A stretch of DNA of 36,444 nt, taken from the NCBI GenBank assembly GCA_902789175.1, contig CADANF010000021.1, forward strand, positions 1 through 36,444, in the 5' to 3' direction. Below the pieces are notes generated by a model. It was not told the origin of the DNA. It saw nothing but the letters and a program-made list of their open reading frames with translations, and ran no database searches. Positions 17,043 through 25,561 of this stretch are shown piece by piece (the first letter of the stretch is position 1; each line of letters starts with the position of its first letter). Source of the stretch: an uncultured Lachnospiraceae bacterium (GTDB lineage: Bacteria; Bacillota; Clostridia; Lachnospirales; Lachnospiraceae). The translations under genes and the position numbers were made by a program.

Positions 17043-17789
17043 ATGATGAAAGTACTTATTTATGAGAAGAATGAGAAGGAGGCGGGGGTTTTTGAAGCAT
17101 TTATACGTAAAAGGATAAAAAGGTCAGAGGTATATAAATGCTATAATGTTAAAGATGCATTATATATTTCTATGATGGTAGATGTTGATCTTTTTATTAT
17201 CAATGCCTGTCCGGAAGCTGAAAATAGGTATGATCCTCTGGGGCTTAAATTTATTGAATATATCAGGAAACATGAGAGCACGAAATTCACGCCGGTAATT
17301 GTAACTTCAAAGCTTTATGATGATTATAATTCTGTGATAAAAGAATTATGCTGCAATGCTTATATTGAGAAACCTTTTGATCTGGAAAGTAATGAAGAAA
17401 CTATCGATTACTGTATAAAACTTGCAGAACATGTATATGAGAAAAGAAAGTATTCGCCGGGGCTCTTATTTCTAAAAGATAAAGATGCCATAAGGGTTAT
17501 AAATGAAAAGGATGTATTCTGGGTAGAGAAACATACTCATGACTTTATTTTCCATGGATGGCATGAGGAAATAGAAGTAGATAGAAGGGCTGCAGATATT
17601 GTGATAAAGAAACTCGATAAGAGAAGGTTTATCACAGTTGGAAGAAGTGACATTATAAATATAGATCATGTAGAATATATAAAAGGAAGCACGGTAACAT
17701 TTGACAGAGGTCACATAAGCATTTCTATTGGAAAAGGAGCAGCCAGCAAACTTAGGTTTTATCTTGATGAGAAAAAAATGATACATTGA
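17043..17789 (+). CDS. LytTR-family DNA-binding regulator with degenerate receiver domain
   Basis: A 248-residue protein. Residues about 1-125 have a response-regulator shape, but the phosphate-accepting Asp position is Asn54 (LFIINAC) and the acidic pair near the N-terminus is Glu-Lys (IYEKNE). The conserved Lys in EKPFD remains. Residues about 140-235 are a LytTR DNA-binding domain (FLKDKDAIRVINEKDVFWVE, ending in the DHVEYI region). It is therefore probably not controlled by phosphorylation. No histidine kinase lies beside it. The start is ambiguous: GTG at 17037 falls inside the GAGGTGA ribosome binding site, so ATG 17043 or 17046 is preferred. It follows the PBP terminator by only about 15 bases. 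Confidence 0.8.
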   Translation: MMKVLIYEKNEKEAGVFEAFIRKRIKRSEVYKCYNVKDALYISMMVDVDLFIINACPEAENRYDPLGLKFIEYIRKHESTKFTPVIVTSKLYDDYNSVIKELCCNAYIEKPFDLESNEETIDYCIKLAEHVYEKRKYSPGLLFLKDKDAIRVINEKDVFWVEKHTHDFIFHGWHEEIEVDRRAADIVIKKLDKRRFITVGRSDIINIDHVEYIKGSTVTFDRGHISISIGKGAASKLRFYLDEKKMIH

Positions 17790-17831
17790 AGCTGATTTTT
17801 TTTATAAGAATGTCTTTATAAATGGGCTTTC

Positions 17832-17860
17832 TTGCATAAGAGGTTTCTATCTGATAAAAT
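17832..17860 (+). promoter_or_regulatory. Promoter of the pyr operon
   Basis: TTGCAT (17832-17837) and TAAAAT (17855-17860), 17 bases apart, with an extended -10 TGA directly before. The leader to the ATG at 17911 is about 45 bases. I see no attenuator hairpin in it. Confidence 0.7.
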
Positions 17861-17910
17861 AATCAATTAGGATTTTGATATATTAACCAGGTTTTGGAAA
17901 TGAGGAAACG

Positions 17911-19203
17911 ATGAATCTTATTATTAAAAATGGTACTATTGTTGATCCATCTCAAGGTATCCATGGAGTTGGAAATGTCTATATTAAAGATGGAATCTTA
18001 GAAAAAGTGGTTTTAAAAGAAGAAAAAGTAAGCGGTGAAGATGCAGAGGTTATTGATGCTGCCGGGAAATATGTATTTCCAGGATTTATAGATCTTCACG
18101 TTCATTTTAGAGATCCGGGTTTAACTTATAAAGAAGATATTGTTACAGGCGCAGAAGCAGCGGCAGCCGGGGGAGTTACAACAGTATGCTGTATGCCTAA
18201 TACTAAACCTGTAGTAGATTGTGTTGAGACTTTGAGAGATATTCTTGACAGAGCTGCCACACTTCCAATCAGATTAGAGCAGCTTTCAGCTATAACTGTT
18301 GGAGAAAATAATGAGGAATTAGTTGATATTGCAGCTATGAAAGAGGCTGGTGCTATCGCATTTTCAGAAGATGGAAAGAGCGTTATGGATTCAGTGCTCT
18401 TTGAAAAAGGGCTTAAAGAAATAGCAAAGTCCGGTCTTGTATGTATGAGTCATTGTGAAGAAAAGAATCTGGTTCAGGGCGGTGTTATAAATTACGGTGT
18501 TGCTTCTGAAAAATATAACGTAAAAGGCATTAAAAATGATGTAGAAGATGTTATAGCTGCGAGAGATATCTTTATGGCAGCTGAGGAAGGAGCCCGTCTT
18601 CATCTTTGCCATTGTTCTACAAAAGGAACTGTAGAACTTATGAAGATGGCTAAAAATATGGGACTTAATGTTACAGCAGAAGTATGTCCTCATCATTTCG
18701 TGCTTTCTGATTCAGATATAACTTCAGTAGATGGTAATTTTAAGATGAACCCTCCACTTCGTTCAAAGGAAGACGTGAGGGCCTTAATTGAAGGATTAAA
18801 GAGTGGTATCATGGACTGTATTTCTACTGATCATGCACCTCATAGCGCTGAGGAAAAATCCCATGGTTTTGATTCGCCATTTGGTATCGTAGGCCTTGAG
18901 ACTTCAGCAGCGCTTACATATAATTATCTTGTCTTAAAAGAAGATATGCCGGTTGATCAGATGGTACGTCTTATGTCATATAATCCTGCAAAGGTTTTAG
19001 GATTAGATTCTGAAAGAGGCACACTTAAAGCAGGTGCTAAGGCTGACATAGTTATCTTTGATCCTGAAAAGGTATGGACAGTTGATGTAAATAAATTCAG
19101 ATCCAAGGGAAAGAATACACCATTTAATGGATATGAATTAAAAGGCAAGTGTGTAACAACAATATGCCGCGGTAAAGTGGTATATGATGAGAATCAGCAG
19201 TAA
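17911..19203 (+). CDS. pyrC: Dihydroorotase
   Basis: A 430-residue class I dihydroorotase (amidohydrolase superfamily), which closes carbamoyl-aspartate to dihydroorotate in UMP synthesis. Zinc-binding and catalytic signatures are complete: His63 and His65 in HVHFRDPG, SEDG, SHCEE, CHCST and the catalytic Asp in STDHAPH. Length matches the Bacillus-type enzyme (about 428). It is the first gene of the operon pyrC-pyrF-pyrK-pyrD; the usual pyrB, carA/carB and pyrE are not in the window. Note the ATG with GAGGA four to five bases upstream. Confidence 0.96.
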   Translation: MNLIIKNGTIVDPSQGIHGVGNVYIKDGILEKVVLKEEKVSGEDAEVIDAAGKYVFPGFIDLHVHFRDPGLTYKEDIVTGAEAAAAGGVTTVCCMPNTKPVVDCVETLRDILDRAATLPIRLEQLSAITVGENNEELVDIAAMKEAGAIAFSEDGKSVMDSVLFEKGLKEIAKSGLVCMSHCEEKNLVQGGVINYGVASEKYNVKGIKNDVEDVIAARDIFMAAEEGARLHLCHCSTKGTVELMKMAKNMGLNVTAEVCPHHFVLSDSDITSVDGNFKMNPPLRSKEDVRALIEGLKSGIMDCISTDHAPHSAEEKSHGFDSPFGIVGLETSAALTYNYLVLKEDMPVDQMVRLMSYNPAKVLGLDSERGTLKAGAKADIVIFDPEKVWTVDVNKFRSKGKNTPFNGYELKGKCVTTICRGKVVYDENQQ

Positions 19204-19231
19204 TTAAAATTATATATAAGGAGAACAGCAG

Positions 19232-20149
19232 ATGATAAGCAAACTTATTAAGAAAATTGAAGAGAAAGATGCACCAATAGTAGTAGGACTTGATCCACAG
19301 ATGTCATTTCTTCCAAAATATCTTCTTGATGAAGCAATCAAAGAAAAGGGTGAGACTCTTGAGGCAGCCTGTGATGCAGTTGTTAAATACAATAAGGGTA
19401 TAATCGATGCAACCTTTGATCTTATTCCTGCTGTTAAGCCACAGATAGCAATGTATGAGCAGTTTGGATGCGCAGGCGTTGCAGCATATAAAGAGACCTG
19501 TGACTATGCCAAGTCAAAAGGACTTGTTGTAATTGGTGATATCAAGCGTGGTGATATCGGATCAACTTCCGGTGCATATGCTACAGGGCACATTGGAACC
19601 ATCGAGATCGGTTCAAAGACATATGCTCCGTTTGATGAGGATATGGTAACGGTTAATCCTTATCTTGGTTCAGATGGTGTACAGCCATTTATCGATGTCT
19701 GCAATAAATGTGATAGAGGTATTTTCGTTCTTGTAAAGACTTCTAACCCTTCATCAGGAGAATTCCAGGATAGACAGATCGATGGAAGACCTCTTTATGA
19801 ATTAGTTGGTGAAAAGGTAAGGGAATGGGGCGAAACATCAATGGATGGGGACTATAGCAACGTGGGTGCTGTAGTTGGAGCAACATATCCTGAAATGGGT
19901 AAGATCTTAAGAAAGATCATGCCAAAATCATATATCCTTGTACCTGGTTATGGAGCGCAGGGAGGTAAGGCTGAAGATCTTAAATGCTTCTTCAATAGTG
20001 ATGGACTTGGTGCTATTGTCAATTCTTCACGTGGAATCATTGCTGCTTACAAGAATGAGAAATATCAGAAATTTGGTGAAACAGGATTTGCTGAAGCTTC
20101 ACGTGAAGCTGTAAAGGATATGATCGCTGATATAAACAGTGCCAGATAA
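19232..20149 (+). CDS. pyrF: Orotidine 5'-phosphate decarboxylase (long form)
   Basis: A 305-residue enzyme that decarboxylates OMP to UMP, the last step of the pathway. The catalytic Asp-Lys-Asp array is seen as GDIKRGDIGST, with Lys105 and Asp103/Asp108. The length and the GYGAQGG phosphate loop place it in the long (Mycobacterium-type) subfamily rather than the roughly 235-residue Bacillus form. It lies 28 bases after pyrC with AAGGAG eight bases before the ATG. Confidence 0.95.
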   Translation: MISKLIKKIEEKDAPIVVGLDPQMSFLPKYLLDEAIKEKGETLEAACDAVVKYNKGIIDATFDLIPAVKPQIAMYEQFGCAGVAAYKETCDYAKSKGLVVIGDIKRGDIGSTSGAYATGHIGTIEIGSKTYAPFDEDMVTVNPYLGSDGVQPFIDVCNKCDRGIFVLVKTSNPSSGEFQDRQIDGRPLYELVGEKVREWGETSMDGDYSNVGAVVGATYPEMGKILRKIMPKSYILVPGYGAQGGKAEDLKCFFNSDGLGAIVNSSRGIIAAYKNEKYQKFGETGFAEASREAVKDMIADINSAR

Positions 20150-20174
20150 TTAATCAGGATAAGAGGTAGAAAGT

Positions 20175-20957
20175 ATGTCTAAAAGGAAAGTCCCTTGTGA
20201 AATAATGAGTCAGTCAAAGATTTCTGACGATATTTTCAGCATGGTTTTTAAAAACAAAGAGATGGCAGAGGAGGCTCGTCCAGGTCAGTTCGTTGCTCTT
20301 TATACAGCTGATCCTTCAAAGCTTCTTCCTAGACCTATCAGTATCTGCGATGTTAACAAGCAGAAGGGAACAATAAGACTTGTATATAGAGTGGCTGGAG
20401 GCGGAACAAAGCTTTTTTCAAGTCTCAAGGGCGGAGATAGTATAGAAGTTATGGGACCTCTTGGAAATGGCTATGTTATCGATGCTGAGGAACCGGTACT
20501 TATGGGTGGAGGAATAGGTATCCCTCCAATGCTCTACCTTGCAAAAAGTTTCTATGAACGTGGAGTAGCTAAGGGAAATATCAATGTTATACTTGGCTTT
20601 AGAGATAAAGGCTTTTTGATCGATGATTTTAAGAAATATGCTACTGTACATATAACAAGTGATGCGGGAACCATCGGAATGAAAGGTAATGTTATAGATC
20701 TTGTTAAGCAGGAGAATATCACAGGAGATATGATATATGCCTGTGGCCCTACACCTATGCTTAAAGGCGTAAAAAAATTCGCTTTCTTAGAAGATATTCC
20801 TGCACAGATCTCTCTTGAAGAGAAGATGGCATGTGGAATCGGTGCATGTCTTGCCTGTGTATGTAAATCTTCTGAAACAGATGAGCATTTCCATACAAAT
20901 ACCAAGAGAGTATGTAAAGATGGGCCGGTATTTTATGCAGAGGAGGTAGAACTGTAA
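20175..20957 (+). CDS. pyrK: Dihydroorotate dehydrogenase electron-transfer subunit
   Basis: A 260-residue ferredoxin-reductase-like subunit. It carries FAD (LLPRPISI, about residues 50-57), an NAD-binding domain (VLMGGGIGIPPML) and a 2Fe-2S cluster bound by Cys220, Cys225, Cys228 and Cys247 (CGIGACLAC, then RVCKDGP). With PyrD it forms the class 1B heterotetramer, which passes electrons from dihydroorotate to NAD. Its TAA stop overlaps the pyrD ATG by one base (TAATG, 20955-20959), so translation is coupled and subunit amounts matched. Cys230 lies close to the ligands and could be confused with one. Confidence 0.95.
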   Translation: MSKRKVPCEIMSQSKISDDIFSMVFKNKEMAEEARPGQFVALYTADPSKLLPRPISICDVNKQKGTIRLVYRVAGGGTKLFSSLKGGDSIEVMGPLGNGYVIDAEEPVLMGGGIGIPPMLYLAKSFYERGVAKGNINVILGFRDKGFLIDDFKKYATVHITSDAGTIGMKGNVIDLVKQENITGDMIYACGPTPMLKGVKKFAFLEDIPAQISLEEKMACGIGACLACVCKSSETDEHFHTNTKRVCKDGPVFYAEEVEL

Positions 20958-21856
20958 TGGATACATCAGTTAAAATCTGTGGAGTTGAGATGAAGAATCC
21001 GGTAACAGTTGCTTCAGGAACCTTTGGATCAGGTCTTGAATTTTCAGAATTTGTAGATATTTCAAAGCTTGGTGCTGTAACAACAAAGGGTGTTGCAAAT
21101 CAGCCATGGCAGGGAAATCCTACTCCTAGAATAGCCGAAACTTACGGCGGTATGATGAATGCAGTAGGACTTCAGAATCCGGGAATTGAAGAATTCATAA
21201 AGACAGATCTTAAATTCCTCAAAGATAAAGATACTAAGGTTATCGTAAATGTCTGCGGCCATTCAGTTAAGGACTATGTTGAAGTTGTTGAAAGACTTTC
21301 GGATGAAAAAGTAGATCTTCTTGAGATAAATGTATCCTGCCCTAATGTAAAAGAGGGTGGAATAGCATTTGGCGTTGATCCGCAGGAACTTAATAATATA
21401 ACAAAAGAGATCAAGGCAAAGGCTAAGCAGCCAGTGATAATGAAGCTTAGTCCAAATGTTACTGATATAACAGAAATGGCCAAAGCTGCAGTAGATGGAG
21501 GAGCAGATGCTCTTTCTCTTATCAATACTCTTACCGGAATGAAGATTGATATCAATAGAAGATGCTTTGCTGTAGCAAATAAGACTGGAGGAGTGTCTGG
21601 TCCTGCGATAAAGCCTATTGCTGTAAGGATGGTATATCAGGTAGCTCATGCTGTAGATGTACCTGTTATCGGTATGGGTGGTATAAAGACAGCAGAAGAC
21701 GCCATTGAATTTATCATGGCAGGTGCAACTGCTGTTTCTATCGGAACAGCAAATTTCCATGATCCTTATGTTACTGAAAAGGTAATAAAAGGAATTGAAG
21801 ATTTCATGGAGAAGAATAATATCGAAACTCTCGATGAGATAAGAAAGTGCTTATAA
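20957..21856 (+). CDS. pyrD: Dihydroorotate dehydrogenase class 1B catalytic subunit
   Basis: A 299-residue FMN-binding TIM barrel that oxidises dihydroorotate to orotate. The catalytic base is Cys128 in NVSCPNV, the residue that marks class 1 enzymes. The FMN phosphate site is GMGGIKTAED followed by GATAVSIGTA. Its dependence on the adjacent pyrK, rather than membrane quinones, fits an anaerobe. It starts inside the pyrK stop codon and is followed, after one base, by a small membrane protein gene. Confidence 0.95.
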   Translation: MDTSVKICGVEMKNPVTVASGTFGSGLEFSEFVDISKLGAVTTKGVANQPWQGNPTPRIAETYGGMMNAVGLQNPGIEEFIKTDLKFLKDKDTKVIVNVCGHSVKDYVEVVERLSDEKVDLLEINVSCPNVKEGGIAFGVDPQELNNITKEIKAKAKQPVIMKLSPNVTDITEMAKAAVDGGADALSLINTLTGMKIDINRRCFAVANKTGGVSGPAIKPIAVRMVYQVAHAVDVPVIGMGGIKTAEDAIEFIMAGATAVSIGTANFHDPYVTEKVIKGIEDFMEKNNIETLDEIRKCL

Positions 21857-21857
21857 T

Positions 21858-22193
21858 ATGGCATTATTTAAAAAGAAAAAAAGAAAGATCAAATACAGAT
21901 TTGCAGATGATGTATTAGCTAAAGACACAGTGGTATCCCTTATTATGGGGATACTTGCTGCTGCAGCTATTATTATTTCTGTAGTCATAGCTGTGGCGAA
22001 ACTTGGAAGAGCGGGAGAAGAAGTAGGTCTTTTACTACTCAGTGCTATCGTAATGAGCGTAACAGGACTTGTATTCGGTATCATTTCACTTTATACAGTT
22101 GAAGGTGGTACTAATTCAAAGCATATATCCATAATGATCTGTCTTATTGATCTTGCTCTAATAGTTTTATTTTACGGTTTTTCTAGAATATAA
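21858..22193 (+). CDS. Small three-span membrane protein of unknown function
   Basis: A 111-residue protein with a strongly basic N-terminus (ALFKKKKRKIKYR), then three hydrophobic segments at about 24-46, 56-79 and 89-108. The basic end should lie in the cytoplasm. I see no enzyme motif. It resembles small Lachnospiraceae membrane proteins of unassigned function, which I cannot name with confidence. The ATG lies one base after the pyrD stop with only a weak ribosome binding site, so it is probably translated by coupling. The following gene begins about 18 bases later. It belongs to the pyr transcription unit. Confidence 0.75.
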   Translation: MALFKKKKRKIKYRFADDVLAKDTVVSLIMGILAAAAIIISVVIAVAKLGRAGEEVGLLLLSAIVMSVTGLVFGIISLYTVEGGTNSKHISIMICLIDLALIVLFYGFSRI

Positions 22194-22211
22194 GAAAAAG
22201 GAAGGTTGTTA

Positions 22212-24287
22212 ATGATGGGATACGAAGAAGATTTTGCTCTTCTTGAAAGATTTGAATTATCAGCTAAAAGAATAGCTGAATTAAATGAGGAATCCATAAA
22301 GCAGGAAATGGGTGAAAGACGTGAAAACTTTGCAGATTATTTTGCTAAGATGGCACGTTATATCAATTCCTGCCTTTTTGTTTATGATAAAGTAAAAAAA
22401 GGACTGGATGATATTTCTTTAGATGAGTTAAAGAAGATAAATAGTGATCTTTATGCAGATCTTAGAAATGATTATGATAAGTGCTATGCCAATACTGATT
22501 ATGCTGAGAAGATGCTGGGAACTTATGGACAGAGTTTGGGATTCCTTGCTGCAGAACTTTATGGCCTTTCTCAGTATATCTTTGATGATTCATTATTGGA
22601 TATAGTGATCATTTTAGAATTATTCTTAGAGATCTATGGTCAGATGAAGGGGCAGGAACTCCCTAATATATCAGATATTGAAGAAAGCATTTACTATTTT
22701 GCATTTGATTACATTGAGCCTCTTATGGAGAAAAGAACAAAGGATATCCTTGTTTTTAATGAAGACTCCACGGCTTATAAGATAATAATGAAATCAGATC
22801 TGAGTGATCTTAGATATTTATATCATTATGGAGAATATATCTCTGATGATGAAGTGCGTCTTGCAGAGTACATGAATACTCTTTCTGACAAAGAAATCGA
22901 TGACATGGCTCGTACATATACAACAGGTATGAGGCGCGGTTTTGAGACAATGAGAGTGCCATTTGATGATAAGAGAAGTGTTAATATAAGATATCATCTT
23001 GGACAGGAAAGAATGGTTAAACGTGCCATTGAGCAGTTTAAAGACATGGGACTTTCTGCTATCGTTAACAGATATGCAGTGAGCCGACTTGTACGTAAGG
23101 GCGTTGTTAAGCAGGGATATGAAAGTACTCCTGCCAATATGCAGTTTGAATATGATCATAGAATGGATGAGGCTTTATTCCTTGATAGAAGATTTATGGA
23201 TAGAAAGCTTAATGCCATAAGAAATGCTTATGAGATATATAAGAAAGAAGCTGCAGAATATGCAGGACCTGCTGTTATAGAGACATTTGGAGAAGAGACA
23301 TTTCTGCCAAAAGCAAAGGATACTATAGTCCGCCTTTCAGATGAACAACAGAAGATATTTACTGAGCTTTCATCACGTTCTGGTCAGATTGCAAATGAAT
23401 ATATTCCTGGAGATAAGTATAGTTTTACTATCATCAGCTATCCACTGCCATCTATCGGTGATAAGTTTGAAGAGATATTTAATGAGACTGTTAAAGTAAA
23501 TAATCTTCCAAATGATAAGTATACTGACATCCAGCAGGCGATGATCGACGTGCTTGACAAGGCTAAAGCTGTAAGAGTCGTAGGTAAAAATGGTAATGAG
23601 ACAGACCTTTATGTGCCTATGAGAGTGCTGGAGAATCCAGATAAGGAGACTCAGTTTGAAAACTGTGTTGCAGATGTAAATATTCCTGTAGGTGAGATAT
23701 TTACGTCACCTGTTCTTAAAGGATTTAACGGACTTCTTCATGTTTCTTCAGTATATCTTAATGGATATCTTTTTAAGGATCTTAAGGTATGGCTTAAGGA
23801 TGGAGTTGTTGATGACTATAGCTGTAAGAACTACAGCGATATGGACGCCGGAAAGAAGTATATAAAAGAAAATATCCTTTATAATCATGAGACACTTCCT
23901 GTAGGTGAGTTTGCCATTGGTACTAATACAACAGCCTACAGAATGGCAAAGGATTATGATATTATGGGATGTCTTCCTATCCTTATAATGGAAAAGACTG
24001 GTCCGCATTTTGCATTAGGGGACACATGCTACAGTCATGCTGAGGATAAAAAGGTTTATAATCAGGATGGAAAAGAGATCGTTTCAAGAGAAAATGATTT
24101 TTCTATCCTTAGAAGTACTGATGTTTCAAAGGCATATTTTAATTGCCACACAGATATAACAATTCCTTTCGATGAGATTGGAAGAATATATACAGAAAAT
24201 CATGATGGATCAGAGACTGATATAATAGTAGATGGAAGATTTGTGCTTCCTGGAACTTTAGATCTTAATATTCCGCTTGATAAATAA
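22212..24287 (+). CDS. M29-type metallo-aminopeptidase with a long extra N-terminal region
   Basis: About 691 residues. The C-terminal ~320 residues show the aminopeptidase T/AmpS (family M29) pattern with all metal ligands and the catalytic Tyr in order: Glu495 in PVGEIFTSP, Glu566 in VGEFAIGTN, His599 in GPHFALGD, Tyr607 in DTCYSHAED, and His646 and Asp648 in NCHTDITIP. Ordinary M29 enzymes have about 410 residues. Here roughly 370 helical, acidic residues precede the recognisable part and match nothing I know. It should release N-terminal amino acids in the cytoplasm. The start was chosen as ATG 22212: TTG at 22206 lies right against AGGAAGG (22199-22205), while ATG 22212 or 22215 have normal spacing. 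It is the last gene before a weak hairpin. Confidence 0.75.
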   Translation: MMGYEEDFALLERFELSAKRIAELNEESIKQEMGERRENFADYFAKMARYINSCLFVYDKVKKGLDDISLDELKKINSDLYADLRNDYDKCYANTDYAEKMLGTYGQSLGFLAAELYGLSQYIFDDSLLDIVIILELFLEIYGQMKGQELPNISDIEESIYYFAFDYIEPLMEKRTKDILVFNEDSTAYKIIMKSDLSDLRYLYHYGEYISDDEVRLAEYMNTLSDKEIDDMARTYTTGMRRGFETMRVPFDDKRSVNIRYHLGQERMVKRAIEQFKDMGLSAIVNRYAVSRLVRKGVVKQGYESTPANMQFEYDHRMDEALFLDRRFMDRKLNAIRNAYEIYKKEAAEYAGPAVIETFGEETFLPKAKDTIVRLSDEQQKIFTELSSRSGQIANEYIPGDKYSFTIISYPLPSIGDKFEEIFNETVKVNNLPNDKYTDIQQAMIDVLDKAKAVRVVGKNGNETDLYVPMRVLENPDKETQFENCVADVNIPVGEIFTSPVLKGFNGLLHVSSVYLNGYLFKDLKVWLKDGVVDDYSCKNYSDMDAGKKYIKENILYNHETLPVGEFAIGTNTTAYRMAKDYDIMGCLPILIMEKTGPHFALGDTCYSHAEDKKVYNQDGKEIVSRENDFSILRSTDVSKAYFNCHTDITIPFDEIGRIYTENHDGSETDIIVDGRFVLPGTLDLNIPLDK

Positions 24288-24290
24288 GAT

Positions 24291-24330
24291 AAAGGGACCT
24301 TTAATTTTTTAGAGGTCCTTTATAATTTTA
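24291..24330 (+). terminator. Imperfect terminator after the pyr operon
   Basis: AAAGGGACCT pairs with AGGTCCTTT with one bulged G and a 12-base loop; the following run (ATAATTTTA) is a poor T-tract. It may be leaky, allowing read-through into deoB. Confidence 0.5.
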
Positions 24331-24351
24331 ATGATATTTAGGGGTGATGAT

Positions 24352-25509
24352 ATGAGAATAATCTGGATAGTAATTGACAGTGTGGGTGTTGGGGCCCTTC
24401 CGGATGCTGATAAATACGGCGACGTGGGGGCGGATACATTAGGGCATATTGCCTTAAAATCAGAGTCATTTAAGATCGATAATCTGAGAAAAATGGGTAT
24501 TGGAAATATACCCGGAGTAAATGAAAAGATAGGTAAAGTTGAAAATCCGATTGGTTTATATGGAAAATCAAAAGAAATATCTTCAGGTAAAGACTCTGTA
24601 ACCGGACATTTCGAGATGATAGGGATAAATACGATAGTTCCATTTAAGACTTATCTTAATGGTTTCCCTAAGGATCTAATGGAGGAATTCCTTAGAAGAA
24701 CAGGCCTTAAAGGGTATCTTGGAAATAAAGTCGCTTCAGGGACAGAAATAATAAAAGAGCTTGGAGAAGAGCATGAAAAAACAGGTTTCCCTATAATATA
24801 TACTTCTTCTGATTCGGTTTTTCAGATTGCTGCATCTGAGGAAACATTTGGACTTGATAATCTTTATAGAGTGTGCGAGATCGCAAGGGAGCTGCTTAAA
24901 GGAGAGAATCAGGTTGCAAGAGTTATAGCCAGACCATTTATAAAAGAAAATGGAATAATAAAAAGAACTTCTAACAGACATGATTATGCTATAAAGCCTG
25001 ATAAGGATAATCTTTTAAAGTATCTTAAAGATGATGGGATCATGGTTTATGCAATAGGAAAAATAAATGATCTTTTTTCTGGTTGTGGCATAACTCGTGC
25101 GGTCCATACTGATAACAATATGGACGGAGTTGATAAAACTCTTAAAGCTATGGATGAAGTTGATCAGGGGCTTATATTTACAAATCTTGTGGAATTTGAT
25201 TCTACCTGGGGACATAGAAGAGATGTAAGTGGATATAGACAGGGACTTGAAGATTTTGACAGAAGGCTTAATGAGATAATGGATAAATTAAAAGAAGATG
25301 ATGTTCTTATAATAAATGCAGATCATGGCTGTGATCCGGCTTTTAAAGGAACGGACCATACCAGGGAATATATACCGATACTCTTTTTTGGTAAAAATAT
25401 AGAGCCGGGATGTATAGGAGTAAGAGATACATTTGCTGATATTGGGGCAACAGTAGGAAAACTGCTTAACTGCAGCAGGTGTTTAAAAATCGGAACAAGT
25501 CTTTTATAG
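24352..25509 (+). CDS. deoB: Phosphopentomutase
   Basis: A 385-residue member of the alkaline phosphatase superfamily that interconverts (deoxy)ribose-1-phosphate and 5-phosphate in nucleoside salvage. Manganese ligands and nucleophile line up with the Bacillus cereus enzyme: Asp9, Thr84 (SVTGHFEM), Asp283/His288 (FDSTWGH), Asp324/His325 (ADHG) and His336 (TDHTREY). Each is offset from the B. cereus number by one to four. The ATG at 24352 was chosen over 24331 because AGGGGTGA (24340-24347) sits between them at normal distance, and because MRIIWIVIDS fits the family N-terminus. It is followed by pdp. Confidence 0.94.
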   Translation: MRIIWIVIDSVGVGALPDADKYGDVGADTLGHIALKSESFKIDNLRKMGIGNIPGVNEKIGKVENPIGLYGKSKEISSGKDSVTGHFEMIGINTIVPFKTYLNGFPKDLMEEFLRRTGLKGYLGNKVASGTEIIKELGEEHEKTGFPIIYTSSDSVFQIAASEETFGLDNLYRVCEIARELLKGENQVARVIARPFIKENGIIKRTSNRHDYAIKPDKDNLLKYLKDDGIMVYAIGKINDLFSGCGITRAVHTDNNMDGVDKTLKAMDEVDQGLIFTNLVEFDSTWGHRRDVSGYRQGLEDFDRRLNEIMDKLKEDDVLIINADHGCDPAFKGTDHTREYIPILFFGKNIEPGCIGVRDTFADIGATVGKLLNCSRCLKIGTSLL

Positions 25510-25561
25510 GGTTGATACGGTATTAAATTTTAAAATATGTATGTTATCCGGGGTGATACAA

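Noticed and set aside
17790-17910. Riboswitch or PyrR-type attenuator before pyrC
   Set aside because: The leader after the promoter is about 45 bases and holds no terminator/antiterminator pair.
22206-22211. TTG as the start of the M29-type gene, and similar GTG starts at 17037 and 30144
   Set aside because: Each lies in or against its own ribosome binding site; a downstream ATG has normal spacing.
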